Below are positions 27,500-36,568 of a stretch of DNA of 64,000 nt, in pieces. Source of the stretch: Prevotella sp. (lineage in GTDB: Bacteria > Bacteroidota > Bacteroidia > Bacteroidales > Bacteroidaceae); NCBI GenBank assembly GCA_017960525.1, contig JAGCZA010000140.1:18302-82301 (forward strand), in the 5' to 3' direction. The translations under genes and the position numbers were made by a program. How positions within the stretch are numbered: position 1 is the first letter of the stretch; each line of letters opens with the position of its first letter. The notes beneath the pieces are model-generated. The model did no database searches, was not told the DNA's origin, and saw only the letters and a list, made by a program, of their open reading frames with translations.

Positions 27500-29122
27500 T
27501 CACATTCCCCACACCATCATGGAGCGTCCCTGATATGTCATGAGGCGGTGCCAGATGCGCTCGTCCCACGTCAGCAGGCCGTCGCGGTTGAATATGATGA
27601 GGTGGCCCTCGTCCACGCTGCCCACGGTGTCCATATACTCGGCAGTCTGCTCCAGCCCTTTCTCAATGAGGGCATCCAAGCCGTCCTTCTTACGTTTGAT
27701 CTTCAATTCAAGGACGATACGCTGGGTTGGGGTGTTGGGAGACAGGTCGTTTGGCTGTTTAGGCAGCGGTTTGCGGATGAGCAGGTCGGTGCGCCTGCGG
27801 CCCAGGCCATACTCGCGGTCTATGTAGCCTCCACCGTTCACTATCCTCTGGAGGAAAGCCTGGAGCAGCAACTGCGGCCCGGCCTCGGCATAGTCGAATC
27901 GGCCTATCCAAGCATCGCTGTTCTCGCGGAAGAACTGCTGGAACGCCAGCAACAGCTTCTCCATATCGATGCCGCCGTCCTCGCGCTGATACCACTGGGG
28001 CTGCTGCAGCAACGACTGCTGGGTGCTCCACGTCAGCTCGCGGGGGATAATCTCGCGATAGATACCGTTGGATATACGGATGTTCTGCCCGCGCTCGATC
28101 TTGATGAGGCCCATGTCAGCCACATACTGTATGTCGTCCGACGGAACAAGGCCCTCCACCGGCTCGTCGCTGTTGGAAAGTATCGGCTCAATGACGCGCT
28201 TCACCCGCGGCTCGCTGAGCTTGTCGATGAGAATGTCGATGTGGGTGTCGCGGCGGTAGATAATCTGCTCCTTGGCTCGGTAGATCATGTCGGGCGTAAT
28301 CAGCACAGAGCGGTCACGGTTTTCGCGAATCTCCCATGTCACCTCATAGCCGAGGGCATTGACAAGCCACGGCTGGCCTTCAGTGGCCTGCCAAATCATG
28401 GGAAAACAAGCCTCGTCAAACTGTTGACCCGTCTCCTCGGTATGCTGCATGTATAGCTTGTGAACTTCCTCTGGCGTGAAATTGCCTAAGCGCAGAGACT
28501 TGCTCTTGATGTTGAATGCCGAACCACCGGTGACGATGTCCTTGCCTGAAGTCTGGATGCGATAGTCGCGCACATCGCGCACGCCACAGAGGATGATGCT
28601 GTTGGGAAACGCCTGTGGACGGTTCTCGTAACCGGAGCGTATCTGGCGCAGCACGGAGATGAGCGAGTCGCCCACCAGGGCGTCTATCTCGTCGATGATA
28701 AGCACCAAAGGCTTGGGCAGGGCCTGACTAAGCTTCGACAGGTAGGTGGAGAGCATGGAGTCCGGTCCCTCTCCCTGCACAGTGTCGCGGATATGCTCTG
28801 CCAACGGGTCGCCCATGATCTGCGACACCCTGAGCGCCAGCGTGTCGACCGTCGATTTCACCACGCTCTTCACGTTGTCGCGCGATGCCTGACCACCCTC
28901 TACGTTGGCATAGACGGCAATATAGTCGCCCTGTCTGTTCAACAGGTCGCGCAGGGCGAGCATGCACGATGTCTTGCCAGTCTGGCGGGGGGCATGTAGA
29001 ACAAAATACTTGCGCTGACGGATGAGCATCAGCACGTCATCGAGCTCGAACCGGCTCAGCGGGTCGATGGTATAGTGAATATCGGGCTGTTGCGGTCCGG
29101 CGGTGTTAAAGAATCGCTCCAT
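27500..29122 (-). CDS. ATPase A1: paralogue of ATPase A2
   Basis: A 540-residue protein beginning MERFFNTAGPQ like A2, with the same Walker A (APRQTGKT), Walker B (VLIIDEID) and C-terminal nuclease-like core (RTDLLIRKPL, then IVLELKIKRKKDG). The two proteins diverge mainly in a patch at residues ~82-125 and near 335-360. At the DNA level the starts of the genes (15021-15149 and 29001-29122) match at roughly nine in ten bases. It is the first gene after the promoter at 29194-29225 and so heads the string A1, B, giant protein, A2, symporter. Confidence 0.85.
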   Translation of the reverse strand: MERFFNTAGPQQPDIHYTIDPLSRFELDDVLMLIRQRKYFVLHAPRQTGKTSCMLALRDLLNRQGDYIAVYANVEGGQASRDNVKSVVKSTVDTLALRVSQIMGDPLAEHIRDTVQGEGPDSMLSTYLSKLSQALPKPLVLIIDEIDALVGDSLISVLRQIRSGYENRPQAFPNSIILCGVRDVRDYRIQTSGKDIVTGGSAFNIKSKSLRLGNFTPEEVHKLYMQHTEETGQQFDEACFPMIWQATEGQPWLVNALGYEVTWEIRENRDRSVLITPDMIYRAKEQIIYRRDTHIDILIDKLSEPRVKRVIEPILSNSDEPVEGLVPSDDIQYVADMGLIKIERGQNIRISNGIYREIIPRELTWSTQQSLLQQPQWYQREDGGIDMEKLLLAFQQFFRENSDAWIGRFDYAEAGPQLLLQAFLQRIVNGGGYIDREYGLGRRRTDLLIRKPLPKQPNDLSPNTPTQRIVLELKIKRKKDGLDALIEKGLEQTAEYMDTVGSVDEGHLIIFNRDGLLTWDERIWHRLMTYQGRSMMVWGM

Positions 29123-29193
29123 GTCGTTTAGTCAGTTTCTATAAAAAACGGTCTTTTGTCTTTTGTTCTTACGCGCATGTATATATTTCCTTG

Positions 29194-29225
29194 CAAAATT
29201 ACAACTTTTCTCCAAACTGACCAAA
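29194..29225 (-). promoter_or_regulatory. Bacteroidetes-type promoter for the ATPase A1 string
   Basis: On the minus strand TTTG (complement of 29222-29225), 20 bases, then TAATTTTG (complement of 29194-29201), matching TTTG-N19/20-TAnnTTTG. It lies ~70 bases upstream of the ATPase A1 start in an AT-rich gap. Confidence 0.7.
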
Positions 29226-29343
29226 AAAAATTGCACAAAATAAGCGGAAACAGGCATTTTCTTGCCCATTTCCTGCTTCCGAAAATGAAGAGTCCGACTG
29301 TTGGAATGATTTGGAGTCAGACTGGCAAGGCATAATCTATCAG

Positions 29344-29823
29344 TTACCCCTCACTCTTCATCTTATACCGCTCAGCAACTCGGTGGCCGATGTCTCCTGC
29401 ATCCTGATGTAGGCAAAGAGCTTCTTGCCCGCGTCCTTCAGGCTGGCACCGAAGACGTAGACCTCGTCGTCGATGATATTGTAACTCTATACCTCTTTTG
29501 GTGTTAACACGGAAACCAACGGAAATGATGGCATCGAGGTTATAGAATTCTATTTTCCTTCTGACCATTCTTTTCCCTTCCTTACGAACTAGTTCCAAAA
29601 TGGAACTTGTTGCCTCTTCCTTCAGTTCCCCGCAATCATAGATGTTTTGAAGGTGTTTGGTAATGGCCTGACGTCCAGTACCAAACAACTCAGCCATCTG
29701 CTGTTGAGACAGCCAAACACTTTCATTCTCCACACGAACCTCCAGCCTGACGGTCTCGTCGGGCTGGTAGAGGATGATCTCTCCCTGCTGAGGTGTCAGC
29801 TGCTGTATGGTCTCGTTGGCCAT
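29344..29823 (-). pseudogene. RhuM-family gene with internal deletion and frameshift
   Basis: The start is ATG complementary to 29821-29823. Residues 1-~105 match the RhuM N-terminal region (GEIILYQPDETVRLEVRV, SVWLSQQQMAELFGTGRQAI, YNLDAIISVGFRVNTKRGIE). The frame then turns to nonsense. In another frame the distal part reads YNIIDDEVYVFGASLKDAG and KKLFAYIRMQETSATELL, colinear with the C-terminus of the intact relative at 42306-43229 (LIIDDELWHCGASFKDLG). About 150 central residues are thus missing, with the junction near 29475-29485. The fragment is probably non-functional, though a truncated ~160-residue product could still be made. Confidence 0.75.
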
Positions 29824-29826
29824 TCC

Positions 29827-29878
29827 TTCAATTTTCAACGGTCAATCTTCAATTCTCAATCCTCAATCTTCAATTCTA
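29827..29878. repeat. TTCAAT(C/T)-type low-complexity repeat
   Basis: About seven imperfect copies of TCAATCT/TCAATTT in tandem between the KilA-N and RhuM genes. The same motif occurs at 30680-30724 and, in reverse complement, in the coding region at 50564-50592. Confidence 0.75.
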
Positions 29879-30676
29879 TTTCAGGAGGTTCCGCCCTTCG
29901 TTGCCATTCAGCACCCGCATCTGCTGGATGGCTATCTGGTTGAGCTTCACCAGACGCTCACCCTGCGCCACACCGTCGTTGATGAGCACGGCGTTGATAT
30001 TCTCCATGTTCGACAGGCAGATCAACTCATTGATGGTGGCATAGTCTCGTATGTTCCCCTTCAGCTCCGGGTTAGCCTCACGCCATTGCTTGGCCGTCAT
30101 GCCGAACATGGCAACGTTAAGCACGTCGGCCTCTTCGGCATAGATGATGCTGGCCTGAGCTTTTGTCACTTCTGCGGGAATAAGGTGGCTCTTGATGGCA
30201 TCGGTGTGTATGCGGTAGTTAATCTTCGACAGCTCCCGCTTCGCCGTCCAGCCCAGCAACTCCTGTTCCTTGGCCTTCAGCCGCTGGTATTCTAATGTAA
30301 GAAGAAGCTGGAACTTAGGGCTTATCCACATTCCAAAATGGTATGCTATATCACGATGAGCGTATGTACCACCATAGCGTCCGGCTTTCGAGAAGATTCC
30401 TATAGCCCCCGTCTTTTCAATCCATGTTTTTACAGAGAGAACAAAGTTGTTGCTGCCAGCCGAATTTTTAATTGTACCGAATTCGGTACAATTAAAAAGA
30501 GGGTTAAACAGCATTTCCCATTCTCCGAGGTATTCAATGGTGCTCTTCAAGCTCAGCCAATGAATGATTATATGTTCTTGGAACTGGCTCTTAGCCATGT
30601 CGGTAAGAGATATATAGTCCTCATTGTTATGGGATATTACCGTAATTTCAGTATTCTGAACAGTTATCTTTGCCAT
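29876..30676 (-). CDS. KilA-N domain protein
   Basis: A 266-residue protein; the ATG complementary to 30674-30676 is preferred over an upstream TTG in low-complexity repeat. The N-terminus (ITVISHNNEDYISLTDMAK) and the region ending WIEKTGAIGIFSKAGRYGGTYAHRDIAYHFGMW match the KilA-N DNA-binding domain of phage antirepressor-like proteins. The C-terminal ~130 residues (KINYRIHTDAIKSHL ... FGMTAKQWREANPEL) are the usual partner region in bacterial chromosomal homologues. Probably a DNA-binding protein of phage origin. It lies 57 bases after the 1944-residue gene and before the broken RhuM gene, on the same strand. Confidence 0.82.
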   Translation of the reverse strand: MAKITVQNTEITVISHNNEDYISLTDMAKSQFQEHIIIHWLSLKSTIEYLGEWEMLFNPLFNCTEFGTIKNSAGSNNFVLSVKTWIEKTGAIGIFSKAGRYGGTYAHRDIAYHFGMWISPKFQLLLTLEYQRLKAKEQELLGWTAKRELSKINYRIHTDAIKSHLIPAEVTKAQASIIYAEEADVLNVAMFGMTAKQWREANPELKGNIRDYATINELICLSNMENINAVLINDGVAQGERLVKLNQIAIQQMRVLNGNEGRNLLK

Positions 30677-30679
30677 AGT

Positions 30680-30724
30680 TCTTTCAATCCTCAATCTTCA
30701 ATTTTCAATCTTCAATCTTCAATT
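30680..30724. repeat. TTCAATC-type low-complexity repeat
   Basis: Tandem imperfect copies of TTCAATC/TTCAATT fill the gap between the stop of the 1944-residue gene and the KilA-N start. Same family as 29827-29878. Confidence 0.75.
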
Positions 30725-30733
30725 CTCTTCTCG

Positions 30734-33700
30734 TTATGGGTTCTCGGAGGGCGTTTCCCTGATGTTCACCTCCGTGCTGCCTTCCACGACACCTCTGTCG
30801 CCGCCGCCGAAGACGTTGCCATAGACTTGGGTGTTGCCCTCTATGTAGACGGTGGTGTTGCCAGTATTGGCTATAGGTTGATTATTGCTGTCTTTAGACT
30901 TTGTAACGTAGCTTTCCTCACCACCGCCGAATACATGGCCTTTAGTGGCGTCGCCATCAGTGCCAATCTTACTATCGCCCTTGATGGTCAGGGTCACGTT
31001 GCCCGCCACAGAGCCTAGGTTGGACTTATTAAGATTCTCATTGGTATAGACATAATTACCGTCGTCATTGCTTATCATTCCTGCTTGGCCATTGCCAGGC
31101 ATTGTAGTTAACTGCTTCCATTCATATTCCTCTGTTGTATTTGCCTCACCAGGCTCAAACATACCAATGTTCATGTTCTTTTTGGGCTCTTTGCCTTCTA
31201 TGAATGCCGGAGCCGTCCTCACATCTATCTTTGGGAGGGTAGCCGAATAGCCAGCACCGAAGACATTCCCGTTGACATCACAGTTGGTTAGCATTGTGTT
31301 AACATCACCAGAAACTTTACCCAGGCTGCCACCGCCATAGACATTTCCTGTCACCTTGCATTTTGTCAATTTAGAGGTAACACTATGTGTGGTAGCAAGC
31401 GAGAATGTGATAAATTTTACATAGAAACGTGAACCTGTTCCTCCTGTTGACCAGACGAAAAACTCGTAATCAAAGTCAGTTGCCACGCCCTTACCTTTCT
31501 TACCATAACTTGTCGAACTCGATGTTCCATCGTAATATTTGCCACGTTCGCTTGTATAATTGGATTGTTGACTATTGGGTTCTACATTCTGTTCATCCTT
31601 ATATTTCACTCTATTGTAAGCATTACCTCCGTATCCTGCTCCAAAAAAAGTGTCGAAGTGACAGTCTGTAGCATTAGTAGTTACCTTTTTCTCTTCTGTC
31701 ATATCGCCAAACTTCGGTCCACCACAATAAAGATGAACATGACTATTGGTCATGTCAACGCGAATGTCACCAGTTATCGGGTTTACAGCGTTCACACCTC
31801 CTCCATAGAAGTTGGTGATGTCTGCCCAATTGATATCCCAACGCACATCACCCTGTATTGCCTCCAATGACGCTCCTGCCATTTCACCAAAATGACCTCC
31901 ACTGATATAACACTCTGCATTGTCAGATTGCATATTAGATATGGTAGGCTGATAAGTTCCTGACAAATAAAACTCATCGTAGTCGCCACCAGTAACAGAG
32001 ATAGGAACATGAGGTGTAAACTTGCTTCCATCACTATGTGTTCCCGTACCGAATTTGGCAAACCATGCATTGCTGCCTACATGGATATATTTTGTTCCTG
32101 TACTACACTCAGATTTTTGCGTGGATACTAATTGCTCAAAAGTGCCACCAAGTAAAATCAAGGGAGCGGAAGATTTTGTTACGCCATTTTGTGAATCCTT
32201 ATTATTATCGTATTCAAACTGTGAGAAATTCACTACACAAGTATTTGTAATCTCAAACCACCCCTTCAGATTAAAAATAGACACATTACGTAAGAGAGTT
32301 GCACCATTAGGTATTTGAGCCTCAGCCACCCCCATTATATTAATGAAATCATAGCGAATAGGAGAAATCGGTCGTCTGTTGTCATGAGTGAAAATATAAC
32401 TATAGTCAGGCTCGTTGTCATGATTCATGTCGATGGACATGACCGTATATGGGGTATCAACGTTAGTAGGATTTGCATACTGATGCACATTACCCACCAG
32501 TACCACAGCTTGGTCATAAACAGTTTTATTCGTGTTATTGAAACCAGCAAGGGCAGCGCTTATAGTATTATATACTTTCTGGTCCGTACTGCCATCATTG
32601 TATATATCTATGGTCGAATTATTAGAGTATTGCGTTCCGAACGGAGTGAATGTCTGTATTGCATAATCTTTGTTATACACCACATCGTATGTATCATCAG
32701 ACACATAGTTGGCTATAGCCCAGTATGGCTCAATGGTGATAGCTGTTACACCGTTAGGCACATCCCAGTAAGCACCCTGTGAGAATACACGACCACTCAC
32801 GCTATACTTATCCTTGTTGGTGCAGTTGCGGTCGGCAAAGTTATAACCGCCCCATTCGTCTTCTGGGTTATATGTACCAGCCGTGCCACCCGTAATATCC
32901 GTAATCTTCCAACCCGTCACCACACGATTTTCCGTATAGTTACCTGTACCCACATCGTTGTAATAGGGTAATTGTACTTTGTCATAGTTAAAATTGAAAC
33001 GGACTTCGTCCTTGTCTGTACGTATTAGATTCAGGCTTGTCGTTTGTACATCGCTGGTAGTTGCCGTTGGCCAAGACTGCCCTCCATCGGTCTTCTCACT
33101 TTTGGTTTTAATCGTTACAGCCAAAATCCTACCCAATTTTCCACCCTTCAGTCTTCCTACCAAGGTACTGTCTGGTGCATTCTTGGCATCATAGTTGATG
33201 ATAGAAGGATATTTTCCTTGTTGCTTTAAGACAGGATAAGGATAAGGATTGTCAATAGTCCTATCGGCCGTCTCAAGCACCCATTTTGCCATGTCATCAG
33301 GATTGACTGTCACATCGCTGGTAGAAGCGTATTTTGCAGCCAACTTTTTATTGCTATTAAGCAATAGGCGGTAGCGTTCGAAGCGATTGATAAACTTCTC
33401 TTCCATCGCCAGCGCTCTATTATATTTTGTAATCTTTTTATCTACGCTATACGGTGACCTGTAACGATAGTAATTATAGTTATTCATACCACCCGCCACA
33501 TTATTGATTTCTGTTCCGCCATATACCGGCGATATATTATTCCCATCTGCTATGTTACCATAAAACATGCAGTTCATCACCATCGTAGTCAGGCTTGACT
33601 GTGTGGAGGCCTTATTGTTGTATCCCACAATGCCTCCCTTGTCGGTTCCGCTATTGATATTGGCATAGCTAAAACAGTTGATGACGCGAGAACTGCCGTC

Positions 33701-36568
33701 GAGCAGACCCACCAGTCCTCCTACCTTTGCGCCGCCGCCCACGCTACCACTAAGTATTCCGCAGTTGTAGATGCGGGTACTGCCTGTAGCCTCGTTGCAG
33801 ATGGCACCTACGTTAGTGCCAACACTGATGCTTACATTGTCGAGGATGACATTCTTGATGACGGCTCCATCTGCGTAGCCCACAAGCGAATGGCCTACGC
33901 CGTAGATGGTTTTTAGCTGACCGTCGATGGTTCCTTTGAAGGGGTCTCCTGCTGTACCGATAACCTTTGTAACATCAAAGCCCTCACTTAAAATATAGTT
34001 GCCATACATGTTGGTGATTTCATCCGAGCAGTAAACCAGTCCTCCAGATGACGAGGCTTTAGGTAGGACAAACAGGGTGGTCTGTGTCCCTTCATCGTCG
34101 CTTAATGGGGCTGTAGGCTGCTGGGCGTCGAGGGTAGAGATTGACGTCGCCACGTTATGATGGTCGAATCGGGGCATCAGTCGTATGTTTCCGTTGTCGT
34201 CGCTGACAGCCATAAACGTTGAATTCGTGACATGCAACATCTGATAGCCAGTACCTGTTGTCTTATCCATGTTATAGTAGTCAGATGCAACGAAAGCTTC
34301 GCCATAATCCCCCAACGTCACAGTCTTTGCACCCGTATAGGTCGATCGCATTCCACCACTGCCATCAAGTACAGCATCATCAGCAGTAGTTTTGAAAAGC
34401 TTGCCCGTGTTAACACTTACTATCTGCAGGTTATAGGGGTCGAAGCCATTCTGTCCGTTAGTCTTATCGTAAACAGCGTCGTCGCGATTGGCGAAATAGG
34501 CGGCCTCTGTTTCATCCTTTGTCTTTTCCTCATAGCTTCCACTATAATTGTAGCCCATCTCCGTGTCGATATTGAAGTTTGGCTTGACGTACCAAAGCAA
34601 CCCAGATTCATTGGTGACAGTAGAGACATCAGAAACATTGGCTACAGGCTCAGTAGTGATGGTACTACCGTCGGTGGTCTTGGCGTAATTCGTGCCTTGC
34701 CTGATGAGATATTTAGAATTAGAGGCATCCGTTCCCGCCTGAGTATCTGCGCCGGTATATCGGCCACGATATGTGCCCATCACCTCGTAGGTGACATAGA
34801 TGTCGGCCAGCGTACCAGTAGATGCCACTTCGGGATAGTCGGCCAAAGAGGTGCTCTCTTTCTGATGCTGGGCATTCTTCGAGGCAGTTGCATTACCCCG
34901 GATTGGCTTATATTTTTGATAGCCGGACTCCTTGACGAAGTTCGTCCAGAAATGATACATCTTGACCATCGGGCTGTTATACTTCTTGATTGCAGCATCG
35001 TAAGCCTCCTTGTCAGAAGAACGGTTGGTGATGGGTTTTCGCATCACCTCCCAGCCATGTTGGTCAAGCAGAATCAGCGCACCATCGAGGTCGTATTCCA
35101 CCAGGTCGAAGTCACCGTTATAGTCGCTTCCCACCTTCGTACCCACGCCGATGGTCTGGAACCAGTGTGGACCATAGCCGAAGGCTTTCTTGGAATTGGT
35201 CCATGTCGAACCATTTGCCCATACGTTGTAGGTGTGCCAGCCTATTGCCCCTTCTCCAGTCGTGAGAGCACCTTCTATTTGGCCGTCTGTTGGAGTAGTG
35301 CCAATAGTGTAGGCATTGTACTTTGCGTGGATAACATTAGCTGCCGTAGGATTGGTCTTCCAGTAGTTCTCAAACGAAGTAACTGTATGCCGCACGTCAT
35401 TAGCAGCATTGCCGTCAAGATCGTCCACAACGTCAGAGGTGACCAAACGGAAGTGTGTACCTGTACCTTTAAGAATCATGTAGTCGGTGGGCTTATGACG
35501 CACAGCATGGGCATCGTCTGAGGCATCATAGACCGAAGGATTGTTCGAAATGACACCGGTAACCACTTGGTTGTATCCCTGTGGTTTGTAGGTACGCAGA
35601 TAGGAGTAGTGCGTGTCATCGGTGGTACCGTCGGTTCGTGTTTGCAGTGAAGCAATCCTCAGACGGTAGGGATCGCCGCCTTCCAAGTACCAGGCCCAGC
35701 GGGTGCGGGTGCTGGCTACTGCATCTGCCGTTGCGTCCAACTTGTCCTGACCATAAACGAAAAGGCCGCCCTCACCGTTGATGTAGGGATAGATGCCCGG
35801 TTTTGCTGTAGTCTCAAAACCGTCGCCCGACTCCTGACGGAACGAGGTGCCGCCGGCAAACTTCAGCAGGTATTTCTTGCCATCGACGGCACGCTGTTCA
35901 GAACCGTCAAGGTCGTAGGTACTGCTGGGGTCGTATTTGACATAGATGTCTTTAGGGGCACTGTCGAAATTGGATATCTCGCTTGCTCCAGTTCTCAGCG
36001 TATAAACACCGTCTATGACATTGAAGTCACTTTCCTTATAGAAATGATAGGTCTGCACCAGCGGACTCTGCCACTTTGCCGGCACTTCGAGAGCATCGAA
36101 GTCACCGCTCTGCTCAACGATGATGTGTCCACTCATGTCGATGATATGGATGGTGTAGGCATTGGTGGGCTTGACAGTAAACGTCACGGTGACCAATGCA
36201 CCAGCATAGCCGGTGGGAACTTCAAAAGTGTAGTCGGCAGCAGCGTCTGTTTCATCTGAGCCTGTAACATCAAGCCTGTCTGCAATGGCGGGTGCTCTGC
36301 GGCGTGACTGCGCCTGGTTGAGATTTTGCAGTTTCTGCACGATGATATCCGATTTACTAATCAAATAGCCTTCAGCAGGTGTGACGGTGATGGTTACCGT
36401 CTGCCCTACAACGCTCTTAACCACTACTGATCCTCCTTCAGGAGAAGCTGGGTCGATAATGATATCCGTATCACTTAAAGCCCACGTTTCACTTGCTGCA
36501 CCCATAAAGAGTGCAAGCGTCAAAATGATTGTACGTATAATTCTTCCTGTATTCATATCTCGTTTCAT
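30734..36568 (-). CDS. Large surface protein with YGGG-repeat C-terminus (1944 residues)
   Basis: Signal peptide at residues ~1-30 (IIRTIILTLALFMGAASETWA). Residues ~35-110 form a beta-rich domain (ASPEGGSVVVKSVVGQTVTI). The middle holds several MBG/lectin-like stretches and, at ~880-1010, GLUG-like motifs (GHSLVGYADGAVIKNVIL, VGGLVGLLDGSS). Residues ~1540-1944 hold YGGG/GAGYG units (NFYGGGVNAV, FFGAGYGGNAYNR, VYGGGSLGKV, VFGGGEESYV) like the 3552-residue protein, but stop after VFGGGDRGVVEGSTEVNI plus a few residues, without a sorting tail. The ATG overlaps the stop of ATPase C (ATGA), a sign of coupled translation. Predicted exported adhesin-like protein; function unknown. Confidence 0.85.
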   Translation of the reverse strand: MKRDMNTGRIIRTIILTLALFMGAASETWALSDTDIIIDPASPEGGSVVVKSVVGQTVTITVTPAEGYLISKSDIIVQKLQNLNQAQSRRRAPAIADRLDVTGSDETDAAADYTFEVPTGYAGALVTVTFTVKPTNAYTIHIIDMSGHIIVEQSGDFDALEVPAKWQSPLVQTYHFYKESDFNVIDGVYTLRTGASEISNFDSAPKDIYVKYDPSSTYDLDGSEQRAVDGKKYLLKFAGGTSFRQESGDGFETTAKPGIYPYINGEGGLFVYGQDKLDATADAVASTRTRWAWYLEGGDPYRLRIASLQTRTDGTTDDTHYSYLRTYKPQGYNQVVTGVISNNPSVYDASDDAHAVRHKPTDYMILKGTGTHFRLVTSDVVDDLDGNAANDVRHTVTSFENYWKTNPTAANVIHAKYNAYTIGTTPTDGQIEGALTTGEGAIGWHTYNVWANGSTWTNSKKAFGYGPHWFQTIGVGTKVGSDYNGDFDLVEYDLDGALILLDQHGWEVMRKPITNRSSDKEAYDAAIKKYNSPMVKMYHFWTNFVKESGYQKYKPIRGNATASKNAQHQKESTSLADYPEVASTGTLADIYVTYEVMGTYRGRYTGADTQAGTDASNSKYLIRQGTNYAKTTDGSTITTEPVANVSDVSTVTNESGLLWYVKPNFNIDTEMGYNYSGSYEEKTKDETEAAYFANRDDAVYDKTNGQNGFDPYNLQIVSVNTGKLFKTTADDAVLDGSGGMRSTYTGAKTVTLGDYGEAFVASDYYNMDKTTGTGYQMLHVTNSTFMAVSDDNGNIRLMPRFDHHNVATSISTLDAQQPTAPLSDDEGTQTTLFVLPKASSSGGLVYCSDEITNMYGNYILSEGFDVTKVIGTAGDPFKGTIDGQLKTIYGVGHSLVGYADGAVIKNVILDNVSISVGTNVGAICNEATGSTRIYNCGILSGSVGGGAKVGGLVGLLDGSSRVINCFSYANINSGTDKGGIVGYNNKASTQSSLTTMVMNCMFYGNIADGNNISPVYGGTEINNVAGGMNNYNYYRYRSPYSVDKKITKYNRALAMEEKFINRFERYRLLLNSNKKLAAKYASTSDVTVNPDDMAKWVLETADRTIDNPYPYPVLKQQGKYPSIINYDAKNAPDSTLVGRLKGGKLGRILAVTIKTKSEKTDGGQSWPTATTSDVQTTSLNLIRTDKDEVRFNFNYDKVQLPYYNDVGTGNYTENRVVTGWKITDITGGTAGTYNPEDEWGGYNFADRNCTNKDKYSVSGRVFSQGAYWDVPNGVTAITIEPYWAIANYVSDDTYDVVYNKDYAIQTFTPFGTQYSNNSTIDIYNDGSTDQKVYNTISAALAGFNNTNKTVYDQAVVLVGNVHQYANPTNVDTPYTVMSIDMNHDNEPDYSYIFTHDNRRPISPIRYDFINIMGVAEAQIPNGATLLRNVSIFNLKGWFEITNTCVVNFSQFEYDNNKDSQNGVTKSSAPLILLGGTFEQLVSTQKSECSTGTKYIHVGSNAWFAKFGTGTHSDGSKFTPHVPISVTGGDYDEFYLSGTYQPTISNMQSDNAECYISGGHFGEMAGASLEAIQGDVRWDINWADITNFYGGGVNAVNPITGDIRVDMTNSHVHLYCGGPKFGDMTEEKKVTTNATDCHFDTFFGAGYGGNAYNRVKYKDEQNVEPNSQQSNYTSERGKYYDGTSSSTSYGKKGKGVATDFDYEFFVWSTGGTGSRFYVKFITFSLATTHSVTSKLTKCKVTGNVYGGGSLGKVSGDVNTMLTNCDVNGNVFGAGYSATLPKIDVRTAPAFIEGKEPKKNMNIGMFEPGEANTTEEYEWKQLTTMPGNGQAGMISNDDGNYVYTNENLNKSNLGSVAGNVTLTIKGDSKIGTDGDATKGHVFGGGEESYVTKSKDSNNQPIANTGNTTVYIEGNTQVYGNVFGGGDRGVVEGSTEVNIRETPSENP

